Shown here one piece after another: positions 54,441 to 64,000 of a stretch of DNA of 64,000 nucleotides. A program made the translations under genes and the position numbers. Source of the stretch: PLOWO2-12-38-17 sp963709355 (GTDB lineage: Bacteria > Planctomycetota > Brocadiia > Brocadiales > Brocadiaceae). The stretch lies in the NCBI GenBank assembly GCA_963709355.1, contig CAVPVY010000005.1:186001-250000 (forward strand), in the 5' to 3' direction. The notes below the pieces were generated by a model, which saw only the letters and a program-made list of their open reading frames with translations, did not search any database and was not told where the DNA came from. Every line of letters begins with the position of its first letter. The first letter of the stretch is position 1.

Positions 54441-55823
54441 CTATAATGTCTTTACCATTTCTTTAAATTGTCTGCCGCGTTCTTCATAATTAATAAACAT
54501 GTCATAGCTTGCGCATGCAGGCGAGAGTAATACAACATCCCCTTTTTCTGCGTAAGTAGTTGCCTGTTGAAATGCCTCTTTAAATGTGTATGATTTTGTT
54601 ATTGAAGGAGCTTTCTGTACACCCTTTTTTGTGATGATGAGTCCTCTTATCTTTTCAGCTGTTTTACCGATAAGTACAACCGCTTTTGTGTATCTTGTGC
54701 ATGTGTCGGCAAATTCTTTAAAACAGCTTCCCTTATCGTATCCGCCGGCGATGAGTATTACAGGCGCGTTAAATGCCTTAATAGCGGCAATTGTAGATTC
54801 TGGCGTTGTAGCCTTAGAGTCATTGTAATATTTTACGCCATTTACCTCGCTTACAAATTCCAAACGATGCTCTAGTCCTGTAAAGTTTGTAATGATGTTT
54901 TCTATATGTGTCTCCTCAGCACCAGCTAAATACGAGGCGCATGAGGCTGCAAGTATGTTTTGGAGATTATGGTCTCCGGGTATTTTAATTCTGGATATGT
55001 TTGGTATTAAAGTTTTATTGCCATTTATCAAAAGGACGATATTATCGTCTTTTATAAAAACGCCATTATTTAGCGCGTGTTTTGTGCTGTACCAGCAAAT
55101 ATGTCCCTTACATTCTCTTTCCCAACTTCTTAATTCGTGGTCGTCATAATTGAGAATGACATAGTCGTGCTGGTCCTGATGCAGGATTATGGCTTTTTTT
55201 GCCTGAATATAATTGTCTATGGTTGGATGCCTGTCGAGATGATTGGGAGATATATTTGTTAAAACACTTATATGGGGGCTCTTTTTTATATTGTTGAGTT
55301 CTTCCAACTGGAAACTGGAGAGTTCAAGTACAACAATATCTGATGGCTTTATTTCTTCCATGTGAATCAGGAGAGATTTTCCGATATTCCCTCCGGTCCA
55401 TGTTTTTCGTTGTGTTTGTTGAAGCATCTGTCCGATAATTGTAGTCGTGGTTGATTTACCGTTACTTCCGGTGATGCCTATGATTTGGCCTGGGCATAGG
55501 TTAAAAAAGATATTCATTTCAGTATTTAATGGGACATTATTATTTCTAGCAATTTGTAAAAAATTTGAATCTTTTGATACAGCAGGATTCACAATAATCA
55601 TGTCGGCATTTACGAAATCTTCTTCATAATGCCCACCGAGTTTATATGACACAGGGAGACCTTCAAGCTGTTTTATTGACGGGGCAAGCTCCGAAGCGTT
55701 CCTCAAATCGGTTAATGTTACACGTGCTCCCTGTTTTACAAGGAATTTAGTAACGCCTGCACCGCCGCCAAACAAGCCTAATCCCATTACGGTAATCTTC
55801 TTATTCTTAAATTCATTATTCAT
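54441..55823 (-). CDS. murD: UDP-N-acetylmuramoylalanine--D-glutamate ligase
   Basis: 460 residues. N-terminal Rossmann-like domain (KKITVMGLGLFGGGAGVTKF), ATP loop GITGSNGKSTTTTIIGQML, central ligase motif HLDRHPTIDNYIQAK, C-terminal YNDSKATTPESTIAAIKAF. It adds D-Glu to UDP-MurNAc-L-Ala during peptidoglycan synthesis. Its presence argues that this lineage can make peptidoglycan precursors, a long-debated point for planctomycetes. No other mur/fts gene is nearby, which departs from the usual dcw cluster. Confidence 0.93.
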   Translation of the reverse strand: MNNEFKNKKITVMGLGLFGGGAGVTKFLVKQGARVTLTDLRNASELAPSIKQLEGLPVSYKLGGHYEEDFVNADMIIVNPAVSKDSNFLQIARNNNVPLNTEMNIFFNLCPGQIIGITGSNGKSTTTTIIGQMLQQTQRKTWTGGNIGKSLLIHMEEIKPSDIVVLELSSFQLEELNNIKKSPHISVLTNISPNHLDRHPTIDNYIQAKKAIILHQDQHDYVILNYDDHELRSWERECKGHICWYSTKHALNNGVFIKDDNIVLLINGNKTLIPNISRIKIPGDHNLQNILAASCASYLAGAEETHIENIITNFTGLEHRLEFVSEVNGVKYYNDSKATTPESTIAAIKAFNAPVILIAGGYDKGSCFKEFADTCTRYTKAVVLIGKTAEKIRGLIITKKGVQKAPSITKSYTFKEAFQQATTYAEKGDVVLLSPACASYDMFINYEERGRQFKEMVKTL

Positions 55824-56216
55824 AAGGGTAATTTTATCAATATTATATATACTTTCAATTGGATTTGATTGGTTTTTCGGGCTGTATTTATTTTAAAATC
55901 TGGACAAATCAAAAATATGTAAATTTTTAAGTATACGTAAGTTGCAGATAAATAAAATCGTTATACCTGCCATATTGACACATATTTAAAATACTCAGAC
56001 ACTAATACTGTCATAATGGCACTTTGTTTGTCTTGGTGTGTTAATTTATATTTTTTATATTGTATATCTAATTCTTTAATTGGGAAAGGGTTAAGTTTGT
56101 AGATATTATAACGGATATATTCCGTAATATATTTTTTTATTGGGCATTCTGTTTGCTCGCTTTTTACCTGTTACTGAATGTATTAGAGGATGGTAAAATT
56201 TTGGAGGTACTTAGAT
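55824..56216. other. Upstream region of groEL
   Basis: 393 bp between divergent murD and groEL, AT-rich. GGAGG at 56203-56207 is the ribosome-binding site 9 nt before the groEL ATG. I looked for the CIRCE element (TTAGCACTC inverted repeat) and did not find it, and no groES ORF precedes groEL. Confidence 0.45.
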
Positions 56217-57857
56217 ATGTCAGCAAAAAAAATTGTATTTGACCATGAAGCACTGGAAACCATTAAGCTTGGCGTTAAACAATTATCGGATGCCGTAAAG
56301 ATAACATTGGGACCACGAGGACGCAATGTTGTTATTCAAAAGAGCTTTGGTTCGCCAACCATTACGAAGGATGGGGTGACCGTTGCAAAGGAGATTGAGC
56401 TTGATGACCATATGCAGAATATTGGCTCACAAATGGTAAAATCTGTTGCATCAAAAACAAGCGACGTTGCAGGTGACGGGACGACAACAGCAACTGTGCT
56501 TGCAGAAGCAATATTTGTTGAAGGATCTAAAGAATGTAACGGCCGGTGCAAATGCGATGGCGCTCAAACGTGGTGTTGATAAGGCAGTTGAGGCAATTGT
56601 TAAAAAATTGAAAGAGATGTCTATACCTGTTAAAGGGCGAAAAGAAATCGAACAGGTTGCTACGGTTGCTTCAAATTATGATACTGAGATTGGGAAAATA
56701 ATAGCCGATGCCATGGAAAAGGTCGGCAAAGACGGTGTAATAACGGTTGAGGAGGGTAAAAGCCTGCAAACTGATGCAAAATGGATTGAAGGCTTGCAGT
56801 TTGACAAGGGTTATTTATCGCCTTATTTTGTTACGAATCCAAATACAATGCAATGCGTATTGGAAGACGCCTATATTCTGATTCATGAAAAGAAAATTAC
56901 TACCGCAAAGGTTCTTGTTCCCATATTAGAAAAAGTAGTCGCAGACGGGAAAACCTCTTTTGATTATTGCTGAAGAGATAGAAGGTGAGGCATTGACCCT
57001 ACTTGTTGTAAATAAACTCCGCGGGGCTTTAAAATGTGCGGCAGTAAAGGCACCAGGATTTGGAGATAAACGTAAGGCAATGTTGGAAGATATTGCTATC
57101 CTGACGGGCGGCCAGGCAGTTTTTGAAGACCTCGGTATCAATCTGGAAGCTATCCAACTGAAAGACCTTGGCCGTGCAAAGAAGATTGAGATTGATAAGG
57201 AAAATACAATCATTATTGAAGGTGCCGGTGACAGTAAAAAGATAAAAGGCTCGTATTGAACAGATTAAAAAGGAAATTTCAATAACTACTTCAGACTATG
57301 ACCGCGAAAAGCTTCAGGAAAGACTGGCAAAGATGGCTGGCGGTGTGGTGCAGATTAATGTAGGTGCTGCTACGGAGAGCGAGATGAAGGAAAAGAAGGC
57401 GCGCGTGGAAGATGCCCTCCATGCTACCCGTGCCGCTGTTGAAGAGGGTATTCTTCCTGGCGGTGGCGTATCGCTTTTAAGGTGCCTTCCGACTTTGGAT
57501 TCACTTAAACTTAATGGGGATGAGGCTGTGGGTGTTGATATTGTCCGAAGGGCATTAAGGGCGCCATTAAGACAGATTGCTACAAATGCAGGAGTAAATG
57601 CTGCGATTGTTGTCCAAAAAGTAGAAACTGCCAAAGGAAATGAAGGTTATGATGCGAGTGTGGATAGATATTGTGATATGGTTGATGAAGGTATTATTGA
57701 CCCAACAAAGGTGGTCAGAACGGCATTGCAAAATGCTGCCAGCATATCTACGTTACTTCTCACAACGGATGCCATTGTGGGAAAGATACCGGAAAAGAAG
57801 AAGATGCCTCCTATGCCACCAGGCGGTGGATACGGCGGGTACGGAGATATGTACTAA
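56217..57857 (+). pseudogene. groEL: Chaperonin GroEL, three frameshifts
   Basis: Read across frames the protein is complete, from SAKKIVFDHEALE to a Gly-rich tail (PGGGYGGYGDMY). ATP-binding VAGDGTTTATVLAEAI and KITLGPRGRNVVIQ are intact, as are the apical and equatorial parts. One extra base is needed out at each of three points: about 56521-56526 (GAAGGATCTAAAG; SKE becomes LKN), 56950-56953 (AAAA for AAA, before PLLIIAEEIEG) and 57248-57249 (GG for G, before ARIEQIKKEI). Each would truncate the product. Either a recent pseudogene or overcalled bases. Planctomycetes often carry several groEL copies. No groES is adjacent. Confidence 0.9.
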
Positions 57858-57881
57858 TAGTTGATTAATGATAATTGATTC

Positions 57882-57907
57882 AAAACCCCGCTCATGTGCG
57901 GGGTTTT
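57882..57907 (+). terminator. Intrinsic terminator after groEL
   Basis: AAAACCCCGC (57882-57891) and GCGGGGTTTT (57898-57907), a 10-bp perfect stem with a 6-nt loop, running into a T tract. It lies 24 bp after the groEL stop. Confidence 0.93.
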
Positions 57908-58134
57908 TTGTTTCTGCTCTGTATAATCAGAAAGCAAGGAAGTGTTTCAAACCAACCGTAAGGAATTTTAAATGATTTTGTTTGATGTCAAAAGGAATTA
58001 TCCTCTATAATTCGGAGACAATAAACTCCTTGCACTTAAAAATAAAAATTGATATATATTAAGCTGTTTCAATGAAAAATGGTTTTATAGGTAAGCGATC
58101 GATGTAATTTTTGTATTATTAATTACTGAATACA

Positions 58135-58548
58135 ATGCAAAATAAAATTGAAAAGTTGTTTAAAGAGTTTTTTGCCTTTAACAAAAATATTACGCATAAT
58201 CCATCAAATCCATGGCAACCCCCGACAGATGTTTATGAAACTCCTGATGAAATAGTGGTTAAGATGTCTATTTCAGGGACAAAGTCCGATGATATTCATG
58301 TCGCCTTTTCAGATGACATCCTCACAATCAGCGGTTATATACCTGACACATCCCATCATGAAAAAACCTGCTTTTATCAGGTGGAAATTCGTTATGGATA
58401 CTTTGAAAGAAGTATTTTTATTCCAAAATCTGTTGATTCTGATAGTATCCAAGCTACGTACAAAGATGGCTTTCTACAGATTCTCTTGCCGAAGACGAAG
58501 CAACAACCATCTGAAACATTTTCAGTAAAGATAAATTACAAGCAGTAA
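58135..58548 (+). CDS. Small heat-shock protein Hsp20 family
   Basis: 137 residues with an alpha-crystallin domain (about 30-125): TDVYETPDEIVVKMSISGTK, the turn DDILTISGYI, and YKDGFLQILLPK, the C-terminal strand of the family. A short N-terminal arm (KLFKEFFAFNKNI) is present, and the I-x-I-type tail is represented only weakly (FSVKINYK). It binds unfolding proteins without ATP. Intact, although both flanking chaperone/protease genes are broken by indels. Confidence 0.93.
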   Translation: MQNKIEKLFKEFFAFNKNITHNPSNPWQPPTDVYETPDEIVVKMSISGTKSDDIHVAFSDDILTISGYIPDTSHHEKTCFYQVEIRYGYFERSIFIPKSVDSDSIQATYKDGFLQILLPKTKQQPSETFSVKINYKQ

Positions 58549-58662
58549 TTAACTATTGCAGATTTAGAAAGCATGATGAACCATTGCTTATAGCTAATTG
58601 TCTTTTAATGCCTCTGTAAAACTTTATATTTTGTTAAACAACACTATTTTGGTGTAAGACAT

Positions 58663-61108
58663 ATGACTGAGAGTGAAGATAAAATAAAGTCCAGCGCTGA
58701 TGTTGTAACAGAATTGCAATCGGAGATAACGACTGAGGATAAGTCAGAAAAACTCAAAATACCAAAGGAAATACCAGTACTTCCTGTTAAAGACACCGTG
58801 GTATTCCCTGGTATGGTAGCGGCCTTAACCGTTTCTACTGAAAGAGACCTGAAACTTTTAAATCACGTCTTGGCAGGCAATCGCTTCCTGGCACTTGTAG
58901 CGCAAAAAGAGAAAGATATTAAAGTTATAAAGCAGATCGGATTTATATAATTTTGGTACAGCAGGTGTTGTGCTCCAGATGCTCCGTATGCCTGATAATT
59001 CCGCAAAAATGCTTGTGCAGGGTATAAGGAGGATCAAAATAGATGAATATATACAGAACTGACCCGTATTTTAAGGCCAAGATAACAGTTCTTGAAGATA
59101 TTATTGAGAATGATATGGAGACTGAGGCGTTAGCAAGAAATGCTGCCGATCAGTTTATTCGTATGATTTCCATGGCGCCATCCTTACCAGAAGAATTAAA
59201 AATAGCGATTGTCAATATTGATAGCCCAAGCCGTCTTGGCGGATATGATTGCATCGCATCTGAATATCAGCATAACGGAAAAACAGCAGGTACTCGAAGC
59301 TATTAATGTTAAGTCCCGATTACAGAAGGTAACTGCCTTTATAACAAGCGAAATGGAAGTCTTGGAAATGGCTACAAAAATACAGTCGCAGGTAAAAAGC
59401 GAGATGGAAAAAGGGCAAAGGGAATATTATCTGAGACAGCAGCTTAAGGCTATCCAGGAAGAATTGGGCGAAGGCGATGAGCGGACTATCGAGGTAAAGG
59501 AACTGACCAAAAAGATCGAAGAGGCAAAATTGCCTCCAGAAGCCAAAAAAGAGGCCGAGAGGGAATTGAATCGTCTTGCCAAAATGCCTGACTGCTTCCG
59601 CAGAATATACCGTTTCAAGGACATACCTTGACCTGATGGTTGCACTTCCTTGGTCGGTTAGTACTACCGATTGTCTTGATATTCAGGCGGCCCGAAAGAT
59701 ATTGGACGAAGACCATTATGACCTGGAAAAGGTCAAAGAAAGGATTTTGGAATATCTTGCAGTTCGAAAGTTAAAACAGGATATGAAAGGTCCTATTCTG
59801 TGTTTTGTGGGACCACCTGGCACGGGAAAGACTTCCGTGGGTATGTCTATTGCGCGTGCCATTGGAAGAAAATTTGTACGCATATCACTTGGCGGTGTCC
59901 GGGACGAGGCAGAGATTAGAGGCCATCGGCGTACATACATTGGCGCATTACCCGGACGTATTATCCAGGGTCTGCGAAAGGTAGGCTCAAACAACCCTGT
60001 ATTCATGCTGGATGAGATTGATAAACTGGGCGCTGATTTTCGGGGTGATCCTTCAGCAGCGCTTGCTTGAGGTCTTAGACCCGGAACAAAACCATGCATT
60101 TTCAGACCATTACCTGGACGTTCCATTCGATCTTACCAATGTGATGTTTATTACTACTGCAAATATTCTGGATCCCATTCCTCCGGCGCTCAAGGACAGG
60201 ATGGAGGTGCTGGAACTCCCTGGATACACAGCGGAGGAGAAGGTATTTATCGCGAAACAGTTTACGATACCAAAACAATTAAAAGAACATGGACTCACGA
60301 AAGAACAAATCACAATAGAGGATAACGCTATTAGGGCAATCATCAGTGATTACACGCGTGAGGCGGGCATCCGTAATCTGGAACGAGAAATTGCCCACAT
60401 TTGCCGGAAGGCTGCCAAAGACATTGCGTCAGGCGAGAAGAAATCTGTAAATGTTGCGGCCGACCTGTTGCACAATTTGTTGGGACCTATCAAGTTTTTC
60501 TCAGAAGTCGCGGAACGGACCTCTGAAGCTGGTGTAGCTACAGGTCTTGCCTGGACACAGGCTGGTGGAGACATCCTCTTTATCGAGGCTACCTCTATGT
60601 CAGGCACCGGAAAACTCATGCTGACAGGTCAGTTGGGTGACGTCATGAAGGAATCGGCGCAGGCAGCGATGAGCTATATTCGTGCTAAAGTAAAGAAACT
60701 GGGAATTACCTTCAAGGATTTTAATAAATATGATTTTCATATCCACATACCAGCCGGAGCCATTCCCAAAGACGGTCCTTCTGCTGGTGTGACAATGGCA
60801 ATGGCGCTAATCTCGCTCCTGAAGGAAATACCTGTTCTTTCTAATGTGGCAATGACTGGCGAAATTACACTGCGGGGGCGCGTGCTGCCCGTCGGCGGCA
60901 TCAAAGAGAAGGTGCTTGCTGCGAAGCGGGCGGGAATTACCACTATTATCTTGCCAAAAGAAATGAAAAAGATTTAGTGGAAGTGCCTGAGAATGCGAAG
61001 AAGGAGATAAAATTCATTTTTGTGGAAAAGGTGGACGAGATGTTACCGGTAGTTTTTGGAATAAAAGAGCCGGAGAAGAAAAAGAAAAAGATTTTTAGTA
61101 GGACCTAG
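58663..61108 (+). pseudogene. lon: ATP-dependent protease Lon, six frameshifts
   Basis: A full Lon is recoverable across frames: LAN domain (PVLPVKDTVVFPGMVAALTV), coiled region, Walker A GPPGTGKTSVGMSIA, Walker B VFMLDEIDKLG, the proteolytic Ser in PKDGPSAGVTMAMAL and Lys in LPVGGIKEKVLAAKRAG. Extra bases fall near 58931-58940, 59057, 59238, 59593 and 60064. One base is missing near 60960-60965, after which the true C-terminus (KDLVEVPENAKKEIKF) continues to a TAG at 61106. All catalytic motifs survive, so decay is very recent or the indels are sequence errors. Planctomycetes may carry more than one lon. Confidence 0.88.
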
Positions 61109-61319
61109 GTTACCTACGAAAGACACGGAATATACGAAATTATATGCGTGTCTTTTCGCATGTTTTGTGGGTAATATACTGCTTCTGAAGATAACCTAAT
61201 TTATTTCTGCTATTCATCATCGTAAGAAATTATGATTTAATATGTCCGATTTGAAATCTTATAACGTAAATTGAGATTGTTTTTTAAATCCAGCTGGATT
61301 CGGATAGGGAGACACAACG

Positions 61320-62339
61320 GTGTTAAAAGTGGGAATTATCGGAGCTACGGCTTATACCAGCCTTGAACTTATAAAGATCCTCTTGCGGCATCCCAAGGTA
61401 GAAATTACATATCTCGGTGTGCGAAGGACAGGCCGCCCAAAGATTTCAGAAATATTCCCTGTCTTAAAAAATTTATTAGATTTACAATGTGAGACAATTG
61501 AACAGAAGGAAGTACCTAAAAACGTTGACCTTGTATTTGTTACACTGCCACCCACCGTCTCCATGCAGTATGTTCCTTTATTTGCAAAGAAAGGGATAAA
61601 GGTTATAGACTTTAGCGCAGATTACCGTTTTCGCGACAAATCGCTTTATGAGAAGTGGTATAAGGCACAGCACACAGACAGCAAAGGCATAGAAACAGCC
61701 GTGTACGGTCTTCCAGAGCTTTTCAGGAACGAAATAAAGAAGGCCAACCTGGTGGGTAATCCAGGTTGTTATACCACTGCCACGATATTAGCCATGGCGC
61801 CCTTACTCACAAAAGGGCTTATCCATTCAGAGGATATAATTGTGGATGCCAAATCGGGTGTATCTGGGCGCGGGCGAGAGCCAAAGGAGGATACGCACTA
61901 TTGTGAGTGTAATGAGAACATCGAGGCATATAGCGTTGGGAGTCACCGTCACAGCCCTGAGATTGAACATATTTTATCAATTAAGACAAATCAGAAGGTT
62001 TCTATTCAATTTGTTCCCCATCTCATTCCCATGAATCGGGGCATCCTGTGTACTATTTATGCAAAGCCTAAAGACGTGACGCTTAGTGATAATGATATAC
62101 ATAAAATTTACAGTGGTTTCTATAAAAATGAGCCTTTTGTACGTCTTAAGGAAGGTAACGAATTCCCCAAAACTAAAGACGTAATTTATACCAACTTTTG
62201 TGATGTTTTTACGAAGGTTACAGAAAACCGGATTGTCATCCTTTCTGCAATTGATAACCTCATAAAGGGCGCATCAGGTCAGGCCGTCCAGAACATGAAC
62301 GTCATGTGCGGATTTGATGAGAAGATGGGTTTGTTATAG
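61320..62339 (+). CDS. argC: N-acetyl-gamma-glutamyl-phosphate reductase
   Basis: 339 residues. NADP-binding KVGIIGATAYTSLELIKIL (dinucleotide loop GATAYTS), the catalytic Cys in VGNPGCYTTATILAMAPL, and the active-site His region GSHRHSPEIEH. It reduces N-acetylglutamyl-5-phosphate to the semialdehyde in arginine synthesis. The start is GTG at 61320. No other arg gene is adjacent. Confidence 0.95.
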   Translation: MLKVGIIGATAYTSLELIKILLRHPKVEITYLGVRRTGRPKISEIFPVLKNLLDLQCETIEQKEVPKNVDLVFVTLPPTVSMQYVPLFAKKGIKVIDFSADYRFRDKSLYEKWYKAQHTDSKGIETAVYGLPELFRNEIKKANLVGNPGCYTTATILAMAPLLTKGLIHSEDIIVDAKSGVSGRGREPKEDTHYCECNENIEAYSVGSHRHSPEIEHILSIKTNQKVSIQFVPHLIPMNRGILCTIYAKPKDVTLSDNDIHKIYSGFYKNEPFVRLKEGNEFPKTKDVIYTNFCDVFTKVTENRIVILSAIDNLIKGASGQAVQNMNVMCGFDEKMGLL

Positions 62340-62414
62340 GATAGATTCTCACTTTTATCGGAATGACGTCGTAGTAAAGAATGTAGATTTTATTATGGCG
62401 TCTTCTATGATTAT

Positions 62415-63632
62415 TCATTTTTGCAACACAATACGCGCAAACCTGCGTTTCCCAACCTTGAGTATCATGTCGGGCTTTATCTCGATGTTGAGTGCGGGGT
62501 CGTTAATGGATTCGTTATTTATAGTTATCCCACCCTGTATAACCAGTCTGCGCGCCTCGCTGTTTGTGCTTGCAAAGCCGCAAAGTGTTACAAGTTTTAC
62601 AATCCAAATCTTACCATCTGTTAACTCTTTAGCAGGAATCCGTGTTTCAGGTATTTCGTCTGGAAGTTCGCGGTTTTTAAAGATTCGATCAAATTCTTCT
62701 GCCGCTGAGTCTGCTTCTTTATCACCATGATAACGCCTGACGATCGCTTTTGCCAGTGATACCTTTGCTGTTCTTGGATGTGTATGTACATCCAGTAATT
62801 TATTGATTGCATCCAAACTCAGGTCTGTGGTAAGTTCAAAGTATTTGCGCATGAGATTATCTGGAATGGACATCGCCTTCCCAAACATTTCTTTGGTGCT
62901 CTCAGTTATGCCGATATAATTCCCAAGGCTCTTGCTCATTTTCTTGTTTCCGTCAATTCCTTCGAGGAGTGGGGTGGTCAAAGCAACCTGTGGCTCTATG
63001 CCCTCATCCCTCTGGAGATCCCTGCCTACAAGGAGATTGAATAGTTGGTCAGTACCCCCAAGTTCCACGTCGCTTTTTACCATAATAGAATCATATCCCT
63101 GCATAAGTGGATAGATAAATTCATTGACGCTGATTGGAATACCTGCATTATATCGTTTTGTAAAATCATCACGTTCTATCATACGTGCTACGGTCATTTT
63201 TGCTGCCAGTTTGATAACCTCGCTAAAGGTCATTTTTTCAAACCAATTGCTGTTGTAAATAATTTCTGTTTTATTCATATCAAGTATCTTACCAGCCTGT
63301 GAAAGATATGTCTTGGCGTTTTCCATGACTTTTTCGTGTGAAAGCATAGGACGAGTCTTATTGGCGCCTGATGGGTCACCTACCGTTGCTGTATAGTCGC
63401 CGATTATTAAAATGGCGGTATGTCCAAGTGATTGAAATGAGCGTAATTTGTGTATGGGGATTGCGTTTCCTATATGAATATCAGGGGCAGTTGGGTCCAG
63501 TCCTAGTTTTACACGCAGCGGTTTATTCTCCTTGATTGACTTATGGAGTTTTCGGGTCAAATCTTCTTTTGTGACAATATCAATTGCACCACGCATTATA
63601 AGCTCTAATTGTTTTTCTACATCTTTAAACAT
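62415..63632 (-). CDS. tyrS: Tyrosyl-tRNA synthetase
   Basis: 405 residues. HIGH-type motif PDIHIGNAIPIHKLRSF (HIGN), the KMSKSLGNYIG motif, and a C-terminal S4 RNA-binding domain (SEARRLVIQGGITINNESIN). Attaches Tyr to its tRNA. Its 3' end is 75 bp from the convergent argC. It is transcribed after the CPBP protease gene, with 25 bp between. Confidence 0.95.
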   Translation of the reverse strand: MFKDVEKQLELIMRGAIDIVTKEDLTRKLHKSIKENKPLRVKLGLDPTAPDIHIGNAIPIHKLRSFQSLGHTAILIIGDYTATVGDPSGANKTRPMLSHEKVMENAKTYLSQAGKILDMNKTEIIYNSNWFEKMTFSEVIKLAAKMTVARMIERDDFTKRYNAGIPISVNEFIYPLMQGYDSIMVKSDVELGGTDQLFNLLVGRDLQRDEGIEPQVALTTPLLEGIDGNKKMSKSLGNYIGITESTKEMFGKAMSIPDNLMRKYFELTTDLSLDAINKLLDVHTHPRTAKVSLAKAIVRRYHGDKEADSAAEEFDRIFKNRELPDEIPETRIPAKELTDGKIWIVKLVTLCGFASTNSEARRLVIQGGITINNESINDPALNIEIKPDMILKVGKRRFARIVLQK

Positions 63633-63657
63633 GAATCGTTCGGGGTTTCGTTCACTT

Positions 63658-64000
63658 CTAAAAAACAGGAACCCTTCCTTTCAGAAAGTATTTTAAATAT
63701 AACAAAAATACAAGGGTTAAAGAATTGTGCATGATATGTACAACCACAGAAGCTACGAGTGTCTGCGTCTTTTCAAATAAATATCCCAATAAAATTCCAA
63801 GAATAAATATCTGCAAAAAGGCAAATGGGTCCATATGCACGCCGGCGAAGATGGCAGAGCTTAAGATAATAGCATATCGTCCGGCAAAAGAATTTTTCAA
63901 GGCAGATTGCAAAAATCCACGAAATATAATTTCTTCAAGAAATGGCGCTACTATCGTTCCAAAAATAATTAAACTAAAGATAACGAAAAGTGATTTTTCT
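63658..64000 (-). CDS. CPBP-family intramembrane metalloprotease, cut by right edge
   Basis: The frame runs from the window edge to the stop at 63658; about 114 C-terminal residues are visible, all hydrophobic. The family's glutamate motif (APFLEEIIFRGFLQ) lies between about 63910 and 63960, and the downstream His motifs are FAGVHMDPFAF and VVVHIMHNSLTL. These are the metal-ligand positions of Rce1/CAAX (CPBP) proteases, which process prenylated or membrane proteins, or act in bacteriocin immunity. The N-terminus is outside the window. Confidence 0.88.
   Translation of the reverse strand, partial: EKSLFVIFSLIIFGTIVAPFLEEIIFRGFLQSALKNSFAGRYAIILSSAIFAGVHMDPFAFLQIFILGILLGYLFEKTQTLVASVVVHIMHNSLTLVFLLYLKYFLKGRVPVF

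Noticed and set aside
56217..61108. Programmed frameshifting or alternative decoding in groEL and lon
   Set aside because: Nine shifts in varied sequence contexts, in both directions, cannot be a shared recoding signal.

Overview
The window is AT-rich (roughly 38-40% GC by eye) and reads as bacterial chromosome. The gene set suggests an anaerobic planctomycete, most likely an anammox (Brocadiales-type) lineage. The pointers are a long DUF4175-type membrane/coiled-coil protein, a NuoE/NuoF/GltD-like redox trio, a small c-type cytochrome, ThyX, class I FBPase with a long class II aldolase, a 2-oxoacid:ferredoxin oxidoreductase gamma domain beside a class I fumarase alpha subunit, and many TPR and secreted repeat proteins. 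No hydrazine or nitrite genes are present, so this placement is inference.

Layout. 0.2-3.6 kb: sigma-54 response regulator and sensor kinase. 4.0-9.1 kb: methyltransferase and ABC-F ATPase (coupled), TPR protein, secreted repeat protein. 9.1-10.5 kb: a decayed patch with a frameshifted transglutaminase-like gene and an HD-GYP remnant. 10.6-12.8 kb: TonB-dependent receptor. 13.1-14.9 kb: an unusual GNAT/KorC fusion overlapping fumarase alpha. 15-18.9 kb: family-4 UDG, NrnA, ThiS/ThiG, HisF. 19-23.3 kb: nuoE-nuoF-gltD-like operon. 23.4-24.3 kb: an IS1595-type element with a frameshifted transposase. 24.6 kb: tRNA(CAU). 24.9-27.1 kb: polyprenol-P-mannose synthase, then a decayed gene that ends inside an integron attC-like site. 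27.1-32.7 kb: OB-fold secreted protein, urocanase, PCD, RtcA, cytochrome c, MobB. 33-37 kb: FBPase, aldolase, ThyX, CobO. 37.5-39.2 kb: KhtT/KhtU potassium efflux pair. 39.2-43 kb: frameshifted radical SAM gene, hypotheticals, PpiC-type foldase. 43.3-48.5 kb: DUF4175 protein and TPR peptidase. 48.5-55.8 kb: ClpX, a 30-aa COX24-like protein, a primary-type sigma factor, copper P-type ATPase, MurD. 56.2-61.1 kb: groEL, hsp20 and lon. 61.3-64 kb: ArgC, TyrS, CPBP protease (cut by the edge).

Three observations stand out. First, a 57-bp site with full attC architecture closes a decayed ORF, which looks like a fossil gene cassette. Second, groEL and lon together carry nine single-base indels although every protein motif is intact across frames, while the hsp20 gene between them and the flanking genes are intact. 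Third, a continuous ORF joins an acetyltransferase to a KorC/PorG gamma domain that carries a four-cysteine cluster. Five protein-coding loci are broken by single-base shifts (transglutaminase-like, transposase, radical SAM, groEL, lon), so gene decay and sequencing error have to be separated by resequencing.
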